This document shows, one piece after another, positions 24,856 through 33,573 of a stretch of 64,000 nt of DNA. The position numbers were made by a program, and so were the translations under genes. Position 1 is the stretch's first letter. The number at the start of each line of letters is the position of its first letter. The stretch is taken from contig CAWBFA010000001.1 of the NCBI GenBank assembly GCA_963788055.1, positions 1 to 64,000 on the forward strand, in the 5' to 3' direction. Under the pieces are notes generated by a model. It was not told the DNA's origin and did no database searches. It saw only the letters and a program-made list of their open reading frames with translations. Origin of the DNA: JACCTU01 sp963788055. GTDB taxonomy: Bacteria; Actinomycetota; Thermoleophilia; Gaiellales; Gaiellaceae.

Positions 24856-25836
24856 GTGGACGTCGAGGCGCTCGAACGCGAGGCGCTCGCCGCGATCGCC
24901 GAGGCGCGCTCCGCGGACGAGCTCGAGGAGGTGCGCGTCCGAACGCTCGGGCGCAAGAGCCCCCTGAAGCTCGCGCTGCGCGAGGTGCGCGACCGGGAGA
25001 CCGGGATGGCGCTGAACGACCTCCGGGAGCGGGTCGAGCAGGCGCTGGCCGCGCGGCAGGTCGATCTGGAACGGCCGACCGAGGATCCGACGTTCGACCC
25101 GACGCTTCCCGGCGACGAGCTCCCGCGCGGCTCGTACCACCTGATCACGCAGGTCAGGCGTCAAATCGAGGACGTCTTCGTCGGGATGGGCTATGAGATC
25201 TACGACGGGCTGGAGGTCGACACCGTCGAGAACAACTTCGACGCGCTGAACACGCCCGAGGCGCACCCGTCGCGGGACCCGCGCGACACCTTCTATCTCG
25301 ACGACGAGACCGTCCTTCGCACGCACACCTCCCCGTCGCAGATCCGGGCGATGCGCGCGATGGAACCGCCCATCTACCTCGCCTCACTCGGTCGCGTCTA
25401 CCGGCGCGACACGATCGACGCGACGCACACGCCGATCTTCCACCAGGTCGAAGCGCTTGCGGTCGACCGCGACATCACGCTCGCCGACCTGCGCGGGACG
25501 ATGCGCGCGTTCGCCGAGGCGATCTTCGGCGGCACGCGCGAGATCCGGATGCGCACGAGCTTCTTCCCGTTCACCGAGCCGTCGGTCGAGTTCGACATGA
25601 CCTGCTACCTCTGCGACGGCGCCGGCTGCGCCGTCTGCAAGCACTCGGGGTGGATCGAGATGGGCGGGGCCGGCGAGGTCGATCCGAACGTGCTCGAGGG
25701 CGTCGGCTACGACCCTGACGAGTGGCAGGGCTTCGCGTGGGGTCTCGGGATCGACCGGATCGCGTTCGCGCGGCACGGCCTGCCGGACCTGCGCCTGTTC
25801 TGGGAAAACGACATCCGCTTCCTCTCACAGTTCTAG
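24856..25836 (+). CDS. pheS: Phenylalanine--tRNA ligase alpha subunit
   Basis: The 326-residue product is the catalytic subunit of the heterotetrameric PheRS. The N-terminal helical arm (1-80) binds tRNA-Phe. The class II core shows FDALNTPEAHPSRDPRDTFY, RTHTSPSQIRAM, the motif 2 stretch GRVYRRDTIDATHTPIFHQ and motif 3 AWGLGIDRIAFARHGLPDLR. It starts at GTG 24856. The gene is followed four bases later by pheT. Confidence 0.97.
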   Translation: MDVEALEREALAAIAEARSADELEEVRVRTLGRKSPLKLALREVRDRETGMALNDLRERVEQALAARQVDLERPTEDPTFDPTLPGDELPRGSYHLITQVRRQIEDVFVGMGYEIYDGLEVDTVENNFDALNTPEAHPSRDPRDTFYLDDETVLRTHTSPSQIRAMRAMEPPIYLASLGRVYRRDTIDATHTPIFHQVEALAVDRDITLADLRGTMRAFAEAIFGGTREIRMRTSFFPFTEPSVEFDMTCYLCDGAGCAVCKHSGWIEMGGAGEVDPNVLEGVGYDPDEWQGFAWGLGIDRIAFARHGLPDLRLFWENDIRFLSQF

Positions 25837-25840
25837 TGGC

Positions 25841-28065
25841 ATGAAAGTCCCCGTCTCCTGGCTCCGCGAGTACGTCGACTTCGAGCTGCCGCTCGAGGAC
25901 CTCGCGCGCAAGCTCGTGTTCACGAGCTGCGAGGTCGACCGGATCATCCCGCGCGGCGTTCCGGACGTCGACGGCAACCTCGGCAAGTTCCTCGTCGGCA
26001 AGGTGCTCGAGGCCGGCAAGCACCCCAACGCCGACCGGCTGCAGCTCTGCCAGGTGGACGTGGGAGAGGGCGAGCCGAGGCAGATCGTGTGCGGCGCGTG
26101 GAACTTCGGTGCGGGGGCTACCGTCGCCGTCGCGCTCCCGGGTGCGCTTCTGCCCGGCGCCGACCAGCCGCTCGGCGAGGCGAAGCTCCGGGGGAGCTCT
26201 CGCGCGGGATGATCCTCTCCGAGCGCGAGCTCGAGCTCGGAGCCGACCACAGCGGGATCATGGTGCTGGCCGACGCGCTCGTGCCCGGCACGCCGCTCGC
26301 GGATGTCGTGCCGCTGACGGACGACGTGCTCGACATCGAGACCGGCTTCAACCGCCCCGACCTCGCGTCGATCTACGGCATCGCGCGGGAGGTCGCCGCA
26401 GTTACGGGCGGCGTGCTCGCGCCGCCGCCGGGGAGCGACCCCGAAGGAGGCGCCGAGGAGCAGGTGGACGTTCGGGTCGAGGACTTCGACGGTTGCCCGC
26501 GGTACGTCGGGCGGCTGTTCCGCGGCGCGACCGTCGGCGAGTCGCCGCTCTGGCTCAAGGCGCGGCTGCTCGCCGCGGGCATGCGGCCGATCTCCAACGT
26601 CGTCGACGTGACGAACTACGTGATGCTCGCCCTCGGTTCGCCGCTGCACGCATTCGACGTCGCGCGTCTGGACGAGGCGCGGATCGTCGTCCGCCGCGCG
26701 ACGAAGGGGGAGAAGATGCGGACCCTCGACGGGCAGGAGCGTGAGCTGTCGCCCGCGGACCTCGTGATCGCCGACGCGACGCACCCCGTCGCGATCGCCG
26801 GGATCATGGGCGGCGAGGAGAGCGAGGTCCGCCCGGAGACGACCGACCTGCTCCTCGAGGCGGCGAACTTCGACCCGCTCACCGTGCTGCGTACCTCACG
26901 CCGGCTGCGGCTTCGCACGGAGTCGTCGACGCGCTGGGAGAAGGGCGTCGACCCGTACGCGGCAGAGCAGGCCGCGGTCTACGCGACGCAACTCTTCGTC
27001 GAGCTCGCCGGCGCTCGCTGGACCGGCCACGTCGACGCGCACGAGGGATTGCCCGAGCGGCCGCGGGTCACGCTCGTGCCGGAGCTCGCCGACCGGCTGA
27101 GCGGCATTCACGTCCCGGTCGAGGAGCAGACAGACCGCCTACGGTCGATCGGTTTCGAGGTCGGTGACGGCCTCGAGGTCACGGTTCCCACCTGGCGTGC
27201 GCGCGACGTGACCCGTTCCGTCGACCTCGTCGAGGAGGTCGTGCGCTTCCGGATCGAGGACGTGCCGGCGACGCTGCCGTCGCGCCCTGCGAAGCCCGCG
27301 CAACTCACGCGCGATCAGCGTCTGCGGCGCCAGGTCGAGGACGTCCTCGTCGGAGCCGGCTTCCACGAGGCGTACACGTGGACGCTCGTGCCCCCCGGCG
27401 AAGGCACGATCGCGCTGCAGGAGCCGTTCACCGCCGAGCTCGCGGTGCTGCGCAACAACCTCGAGTACTGGCTCGTCGAGTCGGCGCACCGGAATCGCAA
27501 CGCCGGCGTCGAGCGGGTCGCGCTCTTCGAGGTGGCGCGGGTCTTTCTCCCCGGCGCCGGCGAGCTCCCCGAGGAGCACTGGCACGTCGCCGGCATCACG
27601 GACGGCGGCTACTTCCGCGCGAAAGGCGCCGTCGAGACGCTGCACCGGGCGCTGAACGTCGAACCCGACTTCTCGCAGCTGGACGTGCGCGGCCTCGACG
27701 AGGGCTGGGGGTACTTCGAGGTCGACCTCGACTCGCTCTTCGAACGGGTGCCGGACGCCGTCCTCTACGAGGACGTGATCACCTTCCCGGACGTCAAGCA
27801 GGACCTCGCGTTCGTCGTGGACGAGGGAGTGAGCGCGGGCGACCTGATCGCCGAGGCCCACCGGGCCGCGGGGCCGGAGCTTCGCGAATTCCGGCCGTTC
27901 GACGTCTACCGCGGCGAGCAGGTCGACCCCGGCAGGAAGTCGATCGCCTTCTCGGCGAGCTTCCGATCACCGGAGCGGACCCTCACGGATGAGGACGCCG
28001 CCGGGCTTCGCGAGCGCATCGCGAAGGCCCTTGCCGAGCGCTTCGGCGCGCAGCTCAGGGCCTAG
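25841..28065 (+). pseudogene. pheT: Phenylalanine--tRNA ligase beta subunit, frameshifted
   Basis: The gene encodes the structural and editing subunit of PheRS. The first 117 residues (MKVPVSWLREYVDFELPLED, then the tRNA-binding OB fold with AGKHPNADRLQLCQVDVG) are in one frame. At a run of five G (26190-26194) one base is missing: with six G the protein would read AKLRGELSRGMILSERELELG, exactly the family sequence. The rest, from about 26195 to 28065, is intact in the next frame: the B3/4 editing domain (VGRLFRGATVGESPLW, NVVDVTNYVMLALGSPLHAF), the B5 domain and the C-terminal ferredoxin-fold domain (FRSPERTLTDEDAA). As pheT is essential, a homopolymer sequencing error is far more likely than decay. 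Confidence 0.93.
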
Positions 28066-28104
28066 GCGGCAATCCGCCCCGAGCCGTCGCCCGTAGAGCG
28101 GGAC

Positions 28105-28885
28105 ATGGGCCGTCGCCGTCTGCTCGTCGCCGCCGTGTGCGCGCTCGTCTCGCTCGCGTCGCCGGCCGTCGCGCAAGCGGAGGACCTGTTCGCGACCGTC
28201 GGGCCGGACTTCACGATCAGCCTGCGGAACGCAGCGGGCGCTGTCGGTGACGCAGCTCGATCCTGGCCCGTACCGAATCGTGGTCGACGACCGGTCGGAC
28301 TTCCACAACTTCCATCTCAGCGGTCCCGGGGTCAGCTTCGCCACCGACGTCGAGGCGGTCGAGAAGGTGACCTGGGACGTCACCTTCGTCGAGGGGCGCT
28401 ACACGTTCATGTGCGACCCGCACGCAACCCAGATGAAGGGTGCCTTCACGGTCGGCAACCCGCCGCCGCTCCCCGTGCCCACGCGACTCGTCGCGACGGT
28501 CGGCCCGAGCAACACGATCACCCTGACGCGCAACGGCGCCCGCGTGCGCGCGCTCACTTCGGGCGCGTACGTGATCGTCGTGCGCGACCGCTCGAAGCGC
28601 CACAACTTCCATCTGACCGGCCCGGGCGTGAACCGCAAGACCGTCGTCGGCCGCACGTCCACGGCCACCTGGAACGTGAGGCTCGGCCCCGGGACGTTCC
28701 GCTACACGTCCGACCCGCAGGCGAAGCGCCTACGTGGCTCGTTCACCGTCACGCCAGCTAACGGTTGCGCCGCGCGTAGCCGATCAAGCCGGCCCGCGGC
28801 CCGCCCGAGGCGTGGATGTCGGCCTGCCGGTCGAGCTCGGCGTTCAGCTCCGCGCCGAACAGGAGCGCCATCGCCGAGTAGTTGA
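28105..28885 (+). pseudogene. Exported tandem cupredoxin-like protein, frameshifted
   Basis: A signal peptide (MGRRRLLVAAVCALVSLASP) and the first strand (FATVGPDFTISLRN) lie in one frame. Near 28235-28245 one extra base moves the frame, and the protein continues VTQLDPGPYRIVVDD. Domain 1 has His in DFHNFHLSGPG and the CDPHATQM copper loop. Domain 2 repeats the fold (KRHNFHLTGPG) but its loop is TSDPQAKRL, lacking Cys, second His and Met, so it probably binds no type 1 copper. After FTVTPANG the frame runs on to 28885 over the convergent neighbour; the natural end is probably near 28760. It lies 39 bases after pheT. Confidence 0.65.
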
Positions 28886-29708
28886 GCCAGAGCAGCAGGA
28901 TGATCCCGCCCGCGAGCGAGCCGTAGGTCTTGTCGTACGACGACGAGAAACTCGTGTAGAGCGAGAAGAGACCCGACAGCACGAGCCAGAGGATGGCTCC
29001 GACGAGTGAGCCCGGCGTCACCCACTTCCAGCTCCGCTGGTCGACGTTCGGGGCGAGGTAGTAGACGAACGCGAAGAAGAGCAGCACCGCGCAGAACGCG
29101 AGCGGCCAACGCACGATGCTCCAGGTCCAGTCCCAGGCGCCGCCGAGGTTCGCGCGGCTCGCGATCGCTTCCCCCAGCGGGCCTCCGAAGACGATCAGGA
29201 CGAACAAGCCGGCGAGCGTGAGCCCGGTCGCGAACACCAGCACGATGGCGTAGATCCGCACCTTCCAGAAGGGGCGCGTCTCGATGCGGTCGTACGCGAC
29301 GTTGACGGCTTTGATCACGGCGTTCATTGCGCCGCTCGCCGCCCAGACCGCCAAGAACGTCCCGATCACGACGGCGATGGTCGAGCCGGCCTTGTTCCCG
29401 GCGGCCGTTTCCTGCGCGAGGTCGATCGCCTCGATCACCGCACCCGGTGCAACGGTGCCGAGGAACAGCTTCAGGTCCTCGTAGGCGCCGATCAGCCCGA
29501 GCAGGCCGACGAGCAGGATCACGCTCGGAAAGAAGGCGAGCAGCGAGCCGAACGCGACCTGCTGCGAGAGACCCGTGCAGTCGTCTGCGAGGAACTGCTT
29601 CACGGCGCGCTTGAGCGCAGCGAACCACTCGCGTGCGCTCAGGCGGTGCGGACCGGACGGAACGCGTCCGACCTCGGCGTCGCTCGCGGGGTCAGCCGCG
29701 GTCGACAA
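28758..29708 (-). CDS. YihY/UPF0761-family membrane protein
   Basis: The 316-residue product has six membrane helices. The family signature is visible: WFAALKRAVKQFLADDCTGL, then QQVAFGSLLAFFPSVILLVG, and later SYDKTYGSLAGGIILLLWLN and YSAMALLFGAELNAEL. Proteins once annotated as ribonuclease BN belong here; they are integral membrane proteins of unknown role. TTG 29708 overlaps the end of the DUF3618 gene upstream. It is the last gene of a five-gene membrane operon (30827 to 28758). Confidence 0.9.
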   Translation of the reverse strand: MSTAADPASDAEVGRVPSGPHRLSAREWFAALKRAVKQFLADDCTGLSQQVAFGSLLAFFPSVILLVGLLGLIGAYEDLKLFLGTVAPGAVIEAIDLAQETAAGNKAGSTIAVVIGTFLAVWAASGAMNAVIKAVNVAYDRIETRPFWKVRIYAIVLVFATGLTLAGLFVLIVFGGPLGEAIASRANLGGAWDWTWSIVRWPLAFCAVLLFFAFVYYLAPNVDQRSWKWVTPGSLVGAILWLVLSGLFSLYTSFSSSYDKTYGSLAGGIILLLWLNYSAMALLFGAELNAELDRQADIHASGGPRAGLIGYARRNR

Positions 29709-29955
29709 GCTTGAAGCGGCCCGCCTGCACCTTCGTTTCCCCCTCGCGCCCACGGCGGGCGAGCAGGCGCATCGTTGCGCCGAGCCCACCGGCGAGCACG
29801 AACCCGGTCGCCGCACCCCCGGCGGCGAGCGCCGGAAGCTTCGCGCGGAGCTTCGAGGTCACGTCGGCAGCCTCACGTAGCTCGTCGACCGCGGAGGCGA
29901 GTTGCTCGCGCTCCCGCTCGATGTCGCGACGGACGTCTTCTGTGGTGCGTGGCAT
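29692..29955 (-). CDS. DUF3618 domain protein
   Basis: The 87-residue product begins with a charged helix (TTEDVRRDIEREREQLASAVDELR) and ends in a glycine/alanine-rich membrane segment (ALAAGGAATGFVLAGGLGA) plus a basic tail. This is the DUF3618 layout, common in actinobacteria next to phage-holin-like genes. ATG 29955 lies six bases after AGGAG and overlaps the stop of the holin-like gene. Confidence 0.85.
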   Translation of the reverse strand: MPRTTEDVRRDIEREREQLASAVDELREAADVTSKLRAKLPALAAGGAATGFVLAGGLGATMRLLARRGREGETKVQAGRFKLVDRG

Positions 29956-30353
29956 CACTCGCTCCTGATCGCGGTCGTGGTCAGCTTGGCCTCCTGAATC
30001 GCCTGGTGCGGGACGGGCGGTGAGCCCTTCTTGATCGACCTGACCCCGAGCAGCCCGAGCACGGTGACGAGCACGAAGAGGAAGAGGGTGACGATCAGCA
30101 GTGCGAGCCAGGTCGCGAGGAAGGTCGCGAGCCCGGCTGCGATCGTCGCGAAGAGGAAGCCGAACGCGAAGACGGCGAAGAGAGCCGCGCCGGCCGCGAG
30201 ACCGAGCCCGACGCCGATCGCGGCGAACTTCTGCTTGAGCTCGAGGGCCGCCAGCTCGAGCTCGAGCCGGACGAGCGTGCTGACGCGCTCGGAGACCGCC
30301 TTGACCGCGCCGGCGAGGCCGCGGTGTCCGTTGTTAGTCGCGCGGGTGTGCAT
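29955..30353 (-). CDS. Phage-holin-superfamily (Holin_X/PF07332-type) protein
   Basis: The 132-residue product has an amphipathic N-terminal helix (KAVSERVSTLVRLELELAAL) and two strong hydrophobic helices (AIGVGLGLAAGAALFAVFAF and WLALLIVTLFLFVLVTVLG). Despite the name, such chromosomal proteins are not phage genes; they belong to small membrane-stress operons. It overlaps the upstream gene by 20 bases and the downstream gene by a few, so all are cotranslated. Confidence 0.85.
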   Translation of the reverse strand: MHTRATNNGHRGLAGAVKAVSERVSTLVRLELELAALELKQKFAAIGVGLGLAAGAALFAVFAFGFLFATIAAGLATFLATWLALLIVTLFLFVLVTVLGLLGVRSIKKGSPPVPHQAIQEAKLTTTAIRSE

Positions 30354-30699
30354 GGCCCCGCCAGTCGACGACCTTTGCCAGGAAGTAGCCGCCCACGATC
30401 GCCCCGCCGAGCACGACCCAGGGGCTCGGGCCCTTTCGTTTCGACGACGGCTTCGGCCGATTGCCGAGCTGCGGGCCCCCGGGGGCGCTCCGCGGCTCGC
30501 CGGGCTTCTCGTTCGTCGGAGCCTCGCCCTTCGCGCGCTTGACCATCAGGCTGGGCTTGAGCTTGCGCAGAAACTCGGCGTCGCCGGCGAGCTCGTCCGA
30601 GAGCTTCGCCTTGACGCCGTCGTCGGCCGCGGTGCGGTCGGCGAGCTCCTCGAGCTTGTCGGCGCCCCGATCGACGACCTGGTCGGCCTTCGTCGTCAC
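30334..30699 (-). CDS. Hypothetical single-pass membrane protein
   Basis: The 121-residue product has a helical N-terminal half rich in charged residues (ADKLEELADRTAADDGVKAK), a flexible Pro/Ser/Lys linker and one membrane helix near the C-terminus (PWVVLGGAIVGGYFLAKVV). It starts at GTG 30699, overlapping the stop of the short upstream gene as GTGA. Its place between DUF4235-like and holin-like genes suggests a part in the same membrane complex; I do not recognise a domain. Confidence 0.75.
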   Translation of the reverse strand: MTTKADQVVDRGADKLEELADRTAADDGVKAKLSDELAGDAEFLRKLKPSLMVKRAKGEAPTNEKPGEPRSAPGGPQLGNRPKPSSKRKGPSPWVVLGGAIVGGYFLAKVVDWRGHAHPRD

Positions 30700-30827
30700 T
30701 TCTTGGCCGGAGGCGCTTCGCCCGTGGCGATCCGCCAGATCCGCGAGGCCGCGCGGCGTGACGCCATCGTCGCGGCCGCGGCGAGGAGGGCGTAGAGACC
30801 GGCGTAGAGAGCTTTGCGTAGCAGCAT
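30696..30827 (-). CDS. Short DUF4235-like membrane protein
   Basis: The 43-residue product runs MLLRKALYAGLYALLAAAAT and ends ATGEAPPAKK. The C-terminal VW-x-x-ATGEAPP pattern is that of DUF4235, a small membrane protein found in actinobacterial stress operons, but this copy is shorter than the usual 80 or more residues. An AGAGGA site precedes the ATG at 30827. It is the first gene of the operon and its stop overlaps the next start as GTGA. Confidence 0.7.
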   Translation of the reverse strand: MLLRKALYAGLYALLAAAATMASRRAASRIWRIATGEAPPAKK

Positions 30828-30868
30828 GCTTATCCTCTTTCCGCGCCCCGAACGGGGCAAACGTCGAC

Positions 30869-31177
30869 CTACTGGGTGGGCGCCTCGGGGGGGCGGATCG
30901 AGCCGAACGTCGACTCGTAGCCGGTCATGTTGGTGTTCAGCGCCTTCAGCACCTCGAACAGGAGCGTGACGGGGATGCGGACGCGCGACACGACCCGGAC
31001 CGGGACCTGCACGGGAGCGTCCGCGTCCGCGTCCTCCGACTCGACGACCTGCTGCATGACCCCGAAGTCGAGCGTGAACTCGTAGGGCGTGTGCCAGACG
31101 TTCAGGACGTTCGCGTACGTCCCGCCCTCGAGCTCAGGGGGGACGTCGATCTTCAGCTCGATCGGCCGATCAGGCAT
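30869..31177 (-). CDS. DUF3467 protein
   Basis: The 102-residue product shows the DUF3467 signature: VPPELEGGTYANVLNVWHTP, EFTLDFGV, VVSRVRIPVTLLFEVLKALN. The family is a compact cytosolic beta protein of unknown function present in diverse bacteria and archaea. ATG 31177 is 34 bases from the divergent argR start. The gene ends 41 bases before the DUF4235-like start, so it may lead that operon. Confidence 0.88.
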   Translation of the reverse strand: MPDRPIELKIDVPPELEGGTYANVLNVWHTPYEFTLDFGVMQQVVESEDADADAPVQVPVRVVSRVRIPVTLLFEVLKALNTNMTGYESTFGSIRPPEAPTQ

Positions 31178-31211
31178 CGCCGTGATCCTAGAGCGATAAC
31201 AATGCAGGCGT

Positions 31212-31682
31212 ATGCAGAGCGAAAGCGTGCTCGGGAAAGCGGAGCGCCAGCGCCTGATCGCGAGCGTCGTCACCCGCAAGCGGATCGGCACCCAGTTCGA
31301 GCTCCTCGCCGCGCTCGCCGACGCGGGCTGCAGTGTCACGCAGGCGACCGTTTCGCGCGACCTCCGGGAGCTTGGTCTCGAGAAGGGACACGACCCGCTC
31401 GGCCGGCCGCGCTACGTGCTCCCGGAGACCAGGCGGTCGGATCCGGGGGACGCGCTCCGCCGCGTGCTCGGCGAGTTCGGCCGCGTGGTCACACCGGCAC
31501 AGAACATCGTGGTCGTCCATTCCGAGCTCGGCTCGGCACCTGCGATCGCGCGCGCCCTCGACCGCGTCGAGCACCCGCTCATCGTCGGGACGCTCGCCGG
31601 CGACGACACGTGCCTGCTGGTCGCGCGCGACTCGAACGACGCAGCGACGCTGGCGCGCGAGCTCGGAGAGCTCCTCGCCTAG
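31212..31682 (+). CDS. argR: Arginine repressor
   Basis: The 156-residue product has the N-terminal winged helix with CSVTQATVSRDLRELGLEKG and a C-terminal arginine-binding, trimer-forming domain with NIVVVHSELGSAPAIARAL and VGTLAGDDTCLLVAR. The GDDT segment carries the Asp residues that hold the arginine side chain. It is a hexameric repressor of arginine biosynthesis genes. No arginine genes lie next to it here, so it must act in trans. Its TAG stop shares the four bases CTAG with the stop of the convergent PRC gene. Confidence 0.93.
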   Translation: MQSESVLGKAERQRLIASVVTRKRIGTQFELLAALADAGCSVTQATVSRDLRELGLEKGHDPLGRPRYVLPETRRSDPGDALRRVLGEFGRVVTPAQNIVVVHSELGSAPAIARALDRVEHPLIVGTLAGDDTCLLVARDSNDAATLARELGELLA

Positions 31683-31936
31683 TCCTCGTGGTCGTCGAGC
31701 GCGTCGAACTCGGCGTTTGTCAGCTCGAGCGTCAGGCTTCCTTCGACGATCTCGCCCACGCGTTCCGCGGGCACGTACTTCGCCTTCTTGAGCAGCCCGG
31801 GATCGACTGCGAGACCGTCGAAGATGTCGGCGTTCTTGTCGCCGAGCACCTCGCGGACGACGCCGACCTTCTCGTCGTCGCTCGAGACGACCTCCCAACC
31901 CGGCTCGACGACGAGCCACGCGACGGGATCGGACAT
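31679..31936 (-). CDS. PRC-barrel domain protein
   Basis: The 85-residue product is a single PRC barrel: WEVVSSDDEKVGVVREVLGD, IFDGLAVDPGLLKKAKYVPA and an acidic C-terminal end (ALDDHED). PRC barrels occur in the photosynthetic reaction-centre H subunit and RimM and mediate protein or RNA contacts. It is cytosolic. ATG 31936 overlaps the stop of the upstream gene as ATGA, so the two are translated together. Confidence 0.85.
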   Translation of the reverse strand: MSDPVAWLVVEPGWEVVSSDDEKVGVVREVLGDKNADIFDGLAVDPGLLKKAKYVPAERVGEIVEGSLTLELTNAEFDALDDHED

Positions 31937-32574
31937 CAGACGGGCCTGCCGTCCACGTACCAGACCGGACCCTGCGTCGCCCACGGCTTCGTGTCGGAGA
32001 GCGCGCGCAGGATGTGCACCTCGCCGCGGATGTCTGCGCTGTCGAGCCGCTCGAGGCAGCGCCGCACCATGCCGGGTGCCGCGCCGTAGCCGAACTGCCG
32101 CGCGCAGCGGAATCGGAACGCGGGGCGCTCGTCGATGCGGGCAGGGTTGATCGGCGCCGCGAGCAGCGCGCCCTGCTCCAGGTGTTCGGTCGAGCGCAGT
32201 TCGAGCTCGGCGTAGACGTCGCTCCAGTCGGGTGGCAGGGCGGCCACCTCCACGTCCCAGGCAGCGGCGAGGCTCGCGCGCGGTTTCTCGGGTCGCGGCG
32301 CAGCCCGTGTGCTCGAGACGAGCACCAGCACGCCGGTGAGCCAGACGGCGTCGATGCGGCGGAGGCCGCGCAGCGCGAGGTCCGGAAGCGGCGTCCCCGT
32401 TCGTGAGACTACGAAGCGGACGACCTTGCCGTGGCGGCCGGGGTTCAGGGACAGGAGCAGCGCCGCGGCGCGGCGCGCAGCGTCCTCGTCGGACAAGCGG
32501 ACGAGGATGCTGGCCTCCTCCCAGTCGTTCGGCAGCTCCTGCAGGAGCGCGCGGAAATCGTCTGCGAGAGCCAC
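31936..32574 (-). CDS. Hypothetical protein
   Basis: The 212-residue product from GTG 32574 starts ALADDFRALLQELPNDWEEA and reads SILVRLSDEDAARRAAALLL further on, with a C-terminal part containing RFRCARQFGYGAAPG. It looks soluble and mixed alpha/beta. No catalytic motif is recognised. The start is only 24 bases from the divergent dehydrogenase gene, so a promoter for one must lie inside the other. It forms an operon with the PRC-barrel gene. Confidence 0.65.
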   Translation of the reverse strand: MALADDFRALLQELPNDWEEASILVRLSDEDAARRAAALLLSLNPGRHGKVVRFVVSRTGTPLPDLALRGLRRIDAVWLTGVLVLVSSTRAAPRPEKPRASLAAAWDVEVAALPPDWSDVYAELELRSTEHLEQGALLAAPINPARIDERPAFRFRCARQFGYGAAPGMVRRCLERLDSADIRGEVHILRALSDTKPWATQGPVWYVDGRPV

Positions 32575-32598
32575 GAGCAGGAGCGTACACTGGCGCCC

Positions 32599-33573
32599 GT
32601 GGCGAAAGTCGAGGCCAAGAAGAAGGGCCTGAGCGACGAGCGGCTGCGCGATTTCCTGCGCGACATGCTGCTCATCCGGCGCTTCGAGGAGATGGTCGAG
32701 GAGCGGTTCCGGGCCGGCGAGCTGCCGGGGTTCCTGCACGTCGCGATCGGCCAGGAGGCCGTCGCGGTGGGCGTCTGCGCCGCCCTCGAGGAGGACGACG
32801 TCATCGCCTCGACCCACCGCGCCCACGGGCACACGCTCGCGCGGGGCACCTCGCCCAACGCCTTGATGGCCGAGCTGTACGGAAAGCTCGAGGGCTGCTC
32901 GCACGGCTACGGCGGGTCGATGCACCTCTACGACGTCGAGCGCGGCAACCTCGGAGCGAACGCCGTCGTCGGCGGTGGGCTGCCCGCCATCACAGGCGCC
33001 GCGCTCGCGTTCAAGTTCCGGAAGGAGCCGCGCGTCGCACTCGCCTTCTTCGGCGACGGCGCGTCCAACATCGGGACGTTCCACGAGTCGCTGAACCTGG
33101 CGCAGCTCTGGAACGTGCCCGCGGTCTTCGTCCTCGAGAACAACTGGTGGGCCGAGTCGACGCCGAACTCGCAGCACTCGCCGATCACGGACTTCACGCA
33201 GCGCGCGGTCGCGTACGGGATGCACTCGATCAAGGTCGGCGGCCAGGAGATCGAGCCGGTGTACGACGCCGCGGCCGAGGCGATCGACCACGCTCGCCGC
33301 GGGGACGGGCCGGTGCTGCTGGTGGTCGACACGTACCGCCTCGTCGGGCACTACGTCGGCGACCCGCAGGTCTATCGCCCGAAGGGCGAGCTCCAGGAGC
33401 TCAAGGAGACGCAGGACCCGATCACGAAGCTCCGCGAGCGGCTCGGCGTCGCCGACGAGGACTTCGAGCAGCTCGACGCCGAGGTGATGCGCGAGGTCGA
33501 GGAGTCGGTCGAGTTCGCGAAGAACGGCACCGACCCGAAGCCGGAAGACGCCCTGAAGAACGTCTATGCCTGA
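32599..33573 (+). CDS. pdhA: 2-oxoacid dehydrogenase E1 component alpha subunit (PDH/acetoin type)
   Basis: The 324-residue product is the thiamine-diphosphate subunit of E1. It has the GDG...N cofactor motif in FFGDGASNIGTFHESLN followed by VPAVFVLENN, the family segment HRAHGHTLARG and the phosphorylation-loop-like TYRLVGHYVGDPQVYR. With E1 beta it decarboxylates a 2-oxo acid and passes the acyl group to E2 lipoate; pyruvate is the likely substrate, branched-chain acids or acetoin are possible. GTG 32599 opens the gene, and its end overlaps E1 beta by eight bases. Confidence 0.93.
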   Translation: MAKVEAKKKGLSDERLRDFLRDMLLIRRFEEMVEERFRAGELPGFLHVAIGQEAVAVGVCAALEEDDVIASTHRAHGHTLARGTSPNALMAELYGKLEGCSHGYGGSMHLYDVERGNLGANAVVGGGLPAITGAALAFKFRKEPRVALAFFGDGASNIGTFHESLNLAQLWNVPAVFVLENNWWAESTPNSQHSPITDFTQRAVAYGMHSIKVGGQEIEPVYDAAAEAIDHARRGDGPVLLVVDTYRLVGHYVGDPQVYRPKGELQELKETQDPITKLRERLGVADEDFEQLDAEVMREVEESVEFAKNGTDPKPEDALKNVYA

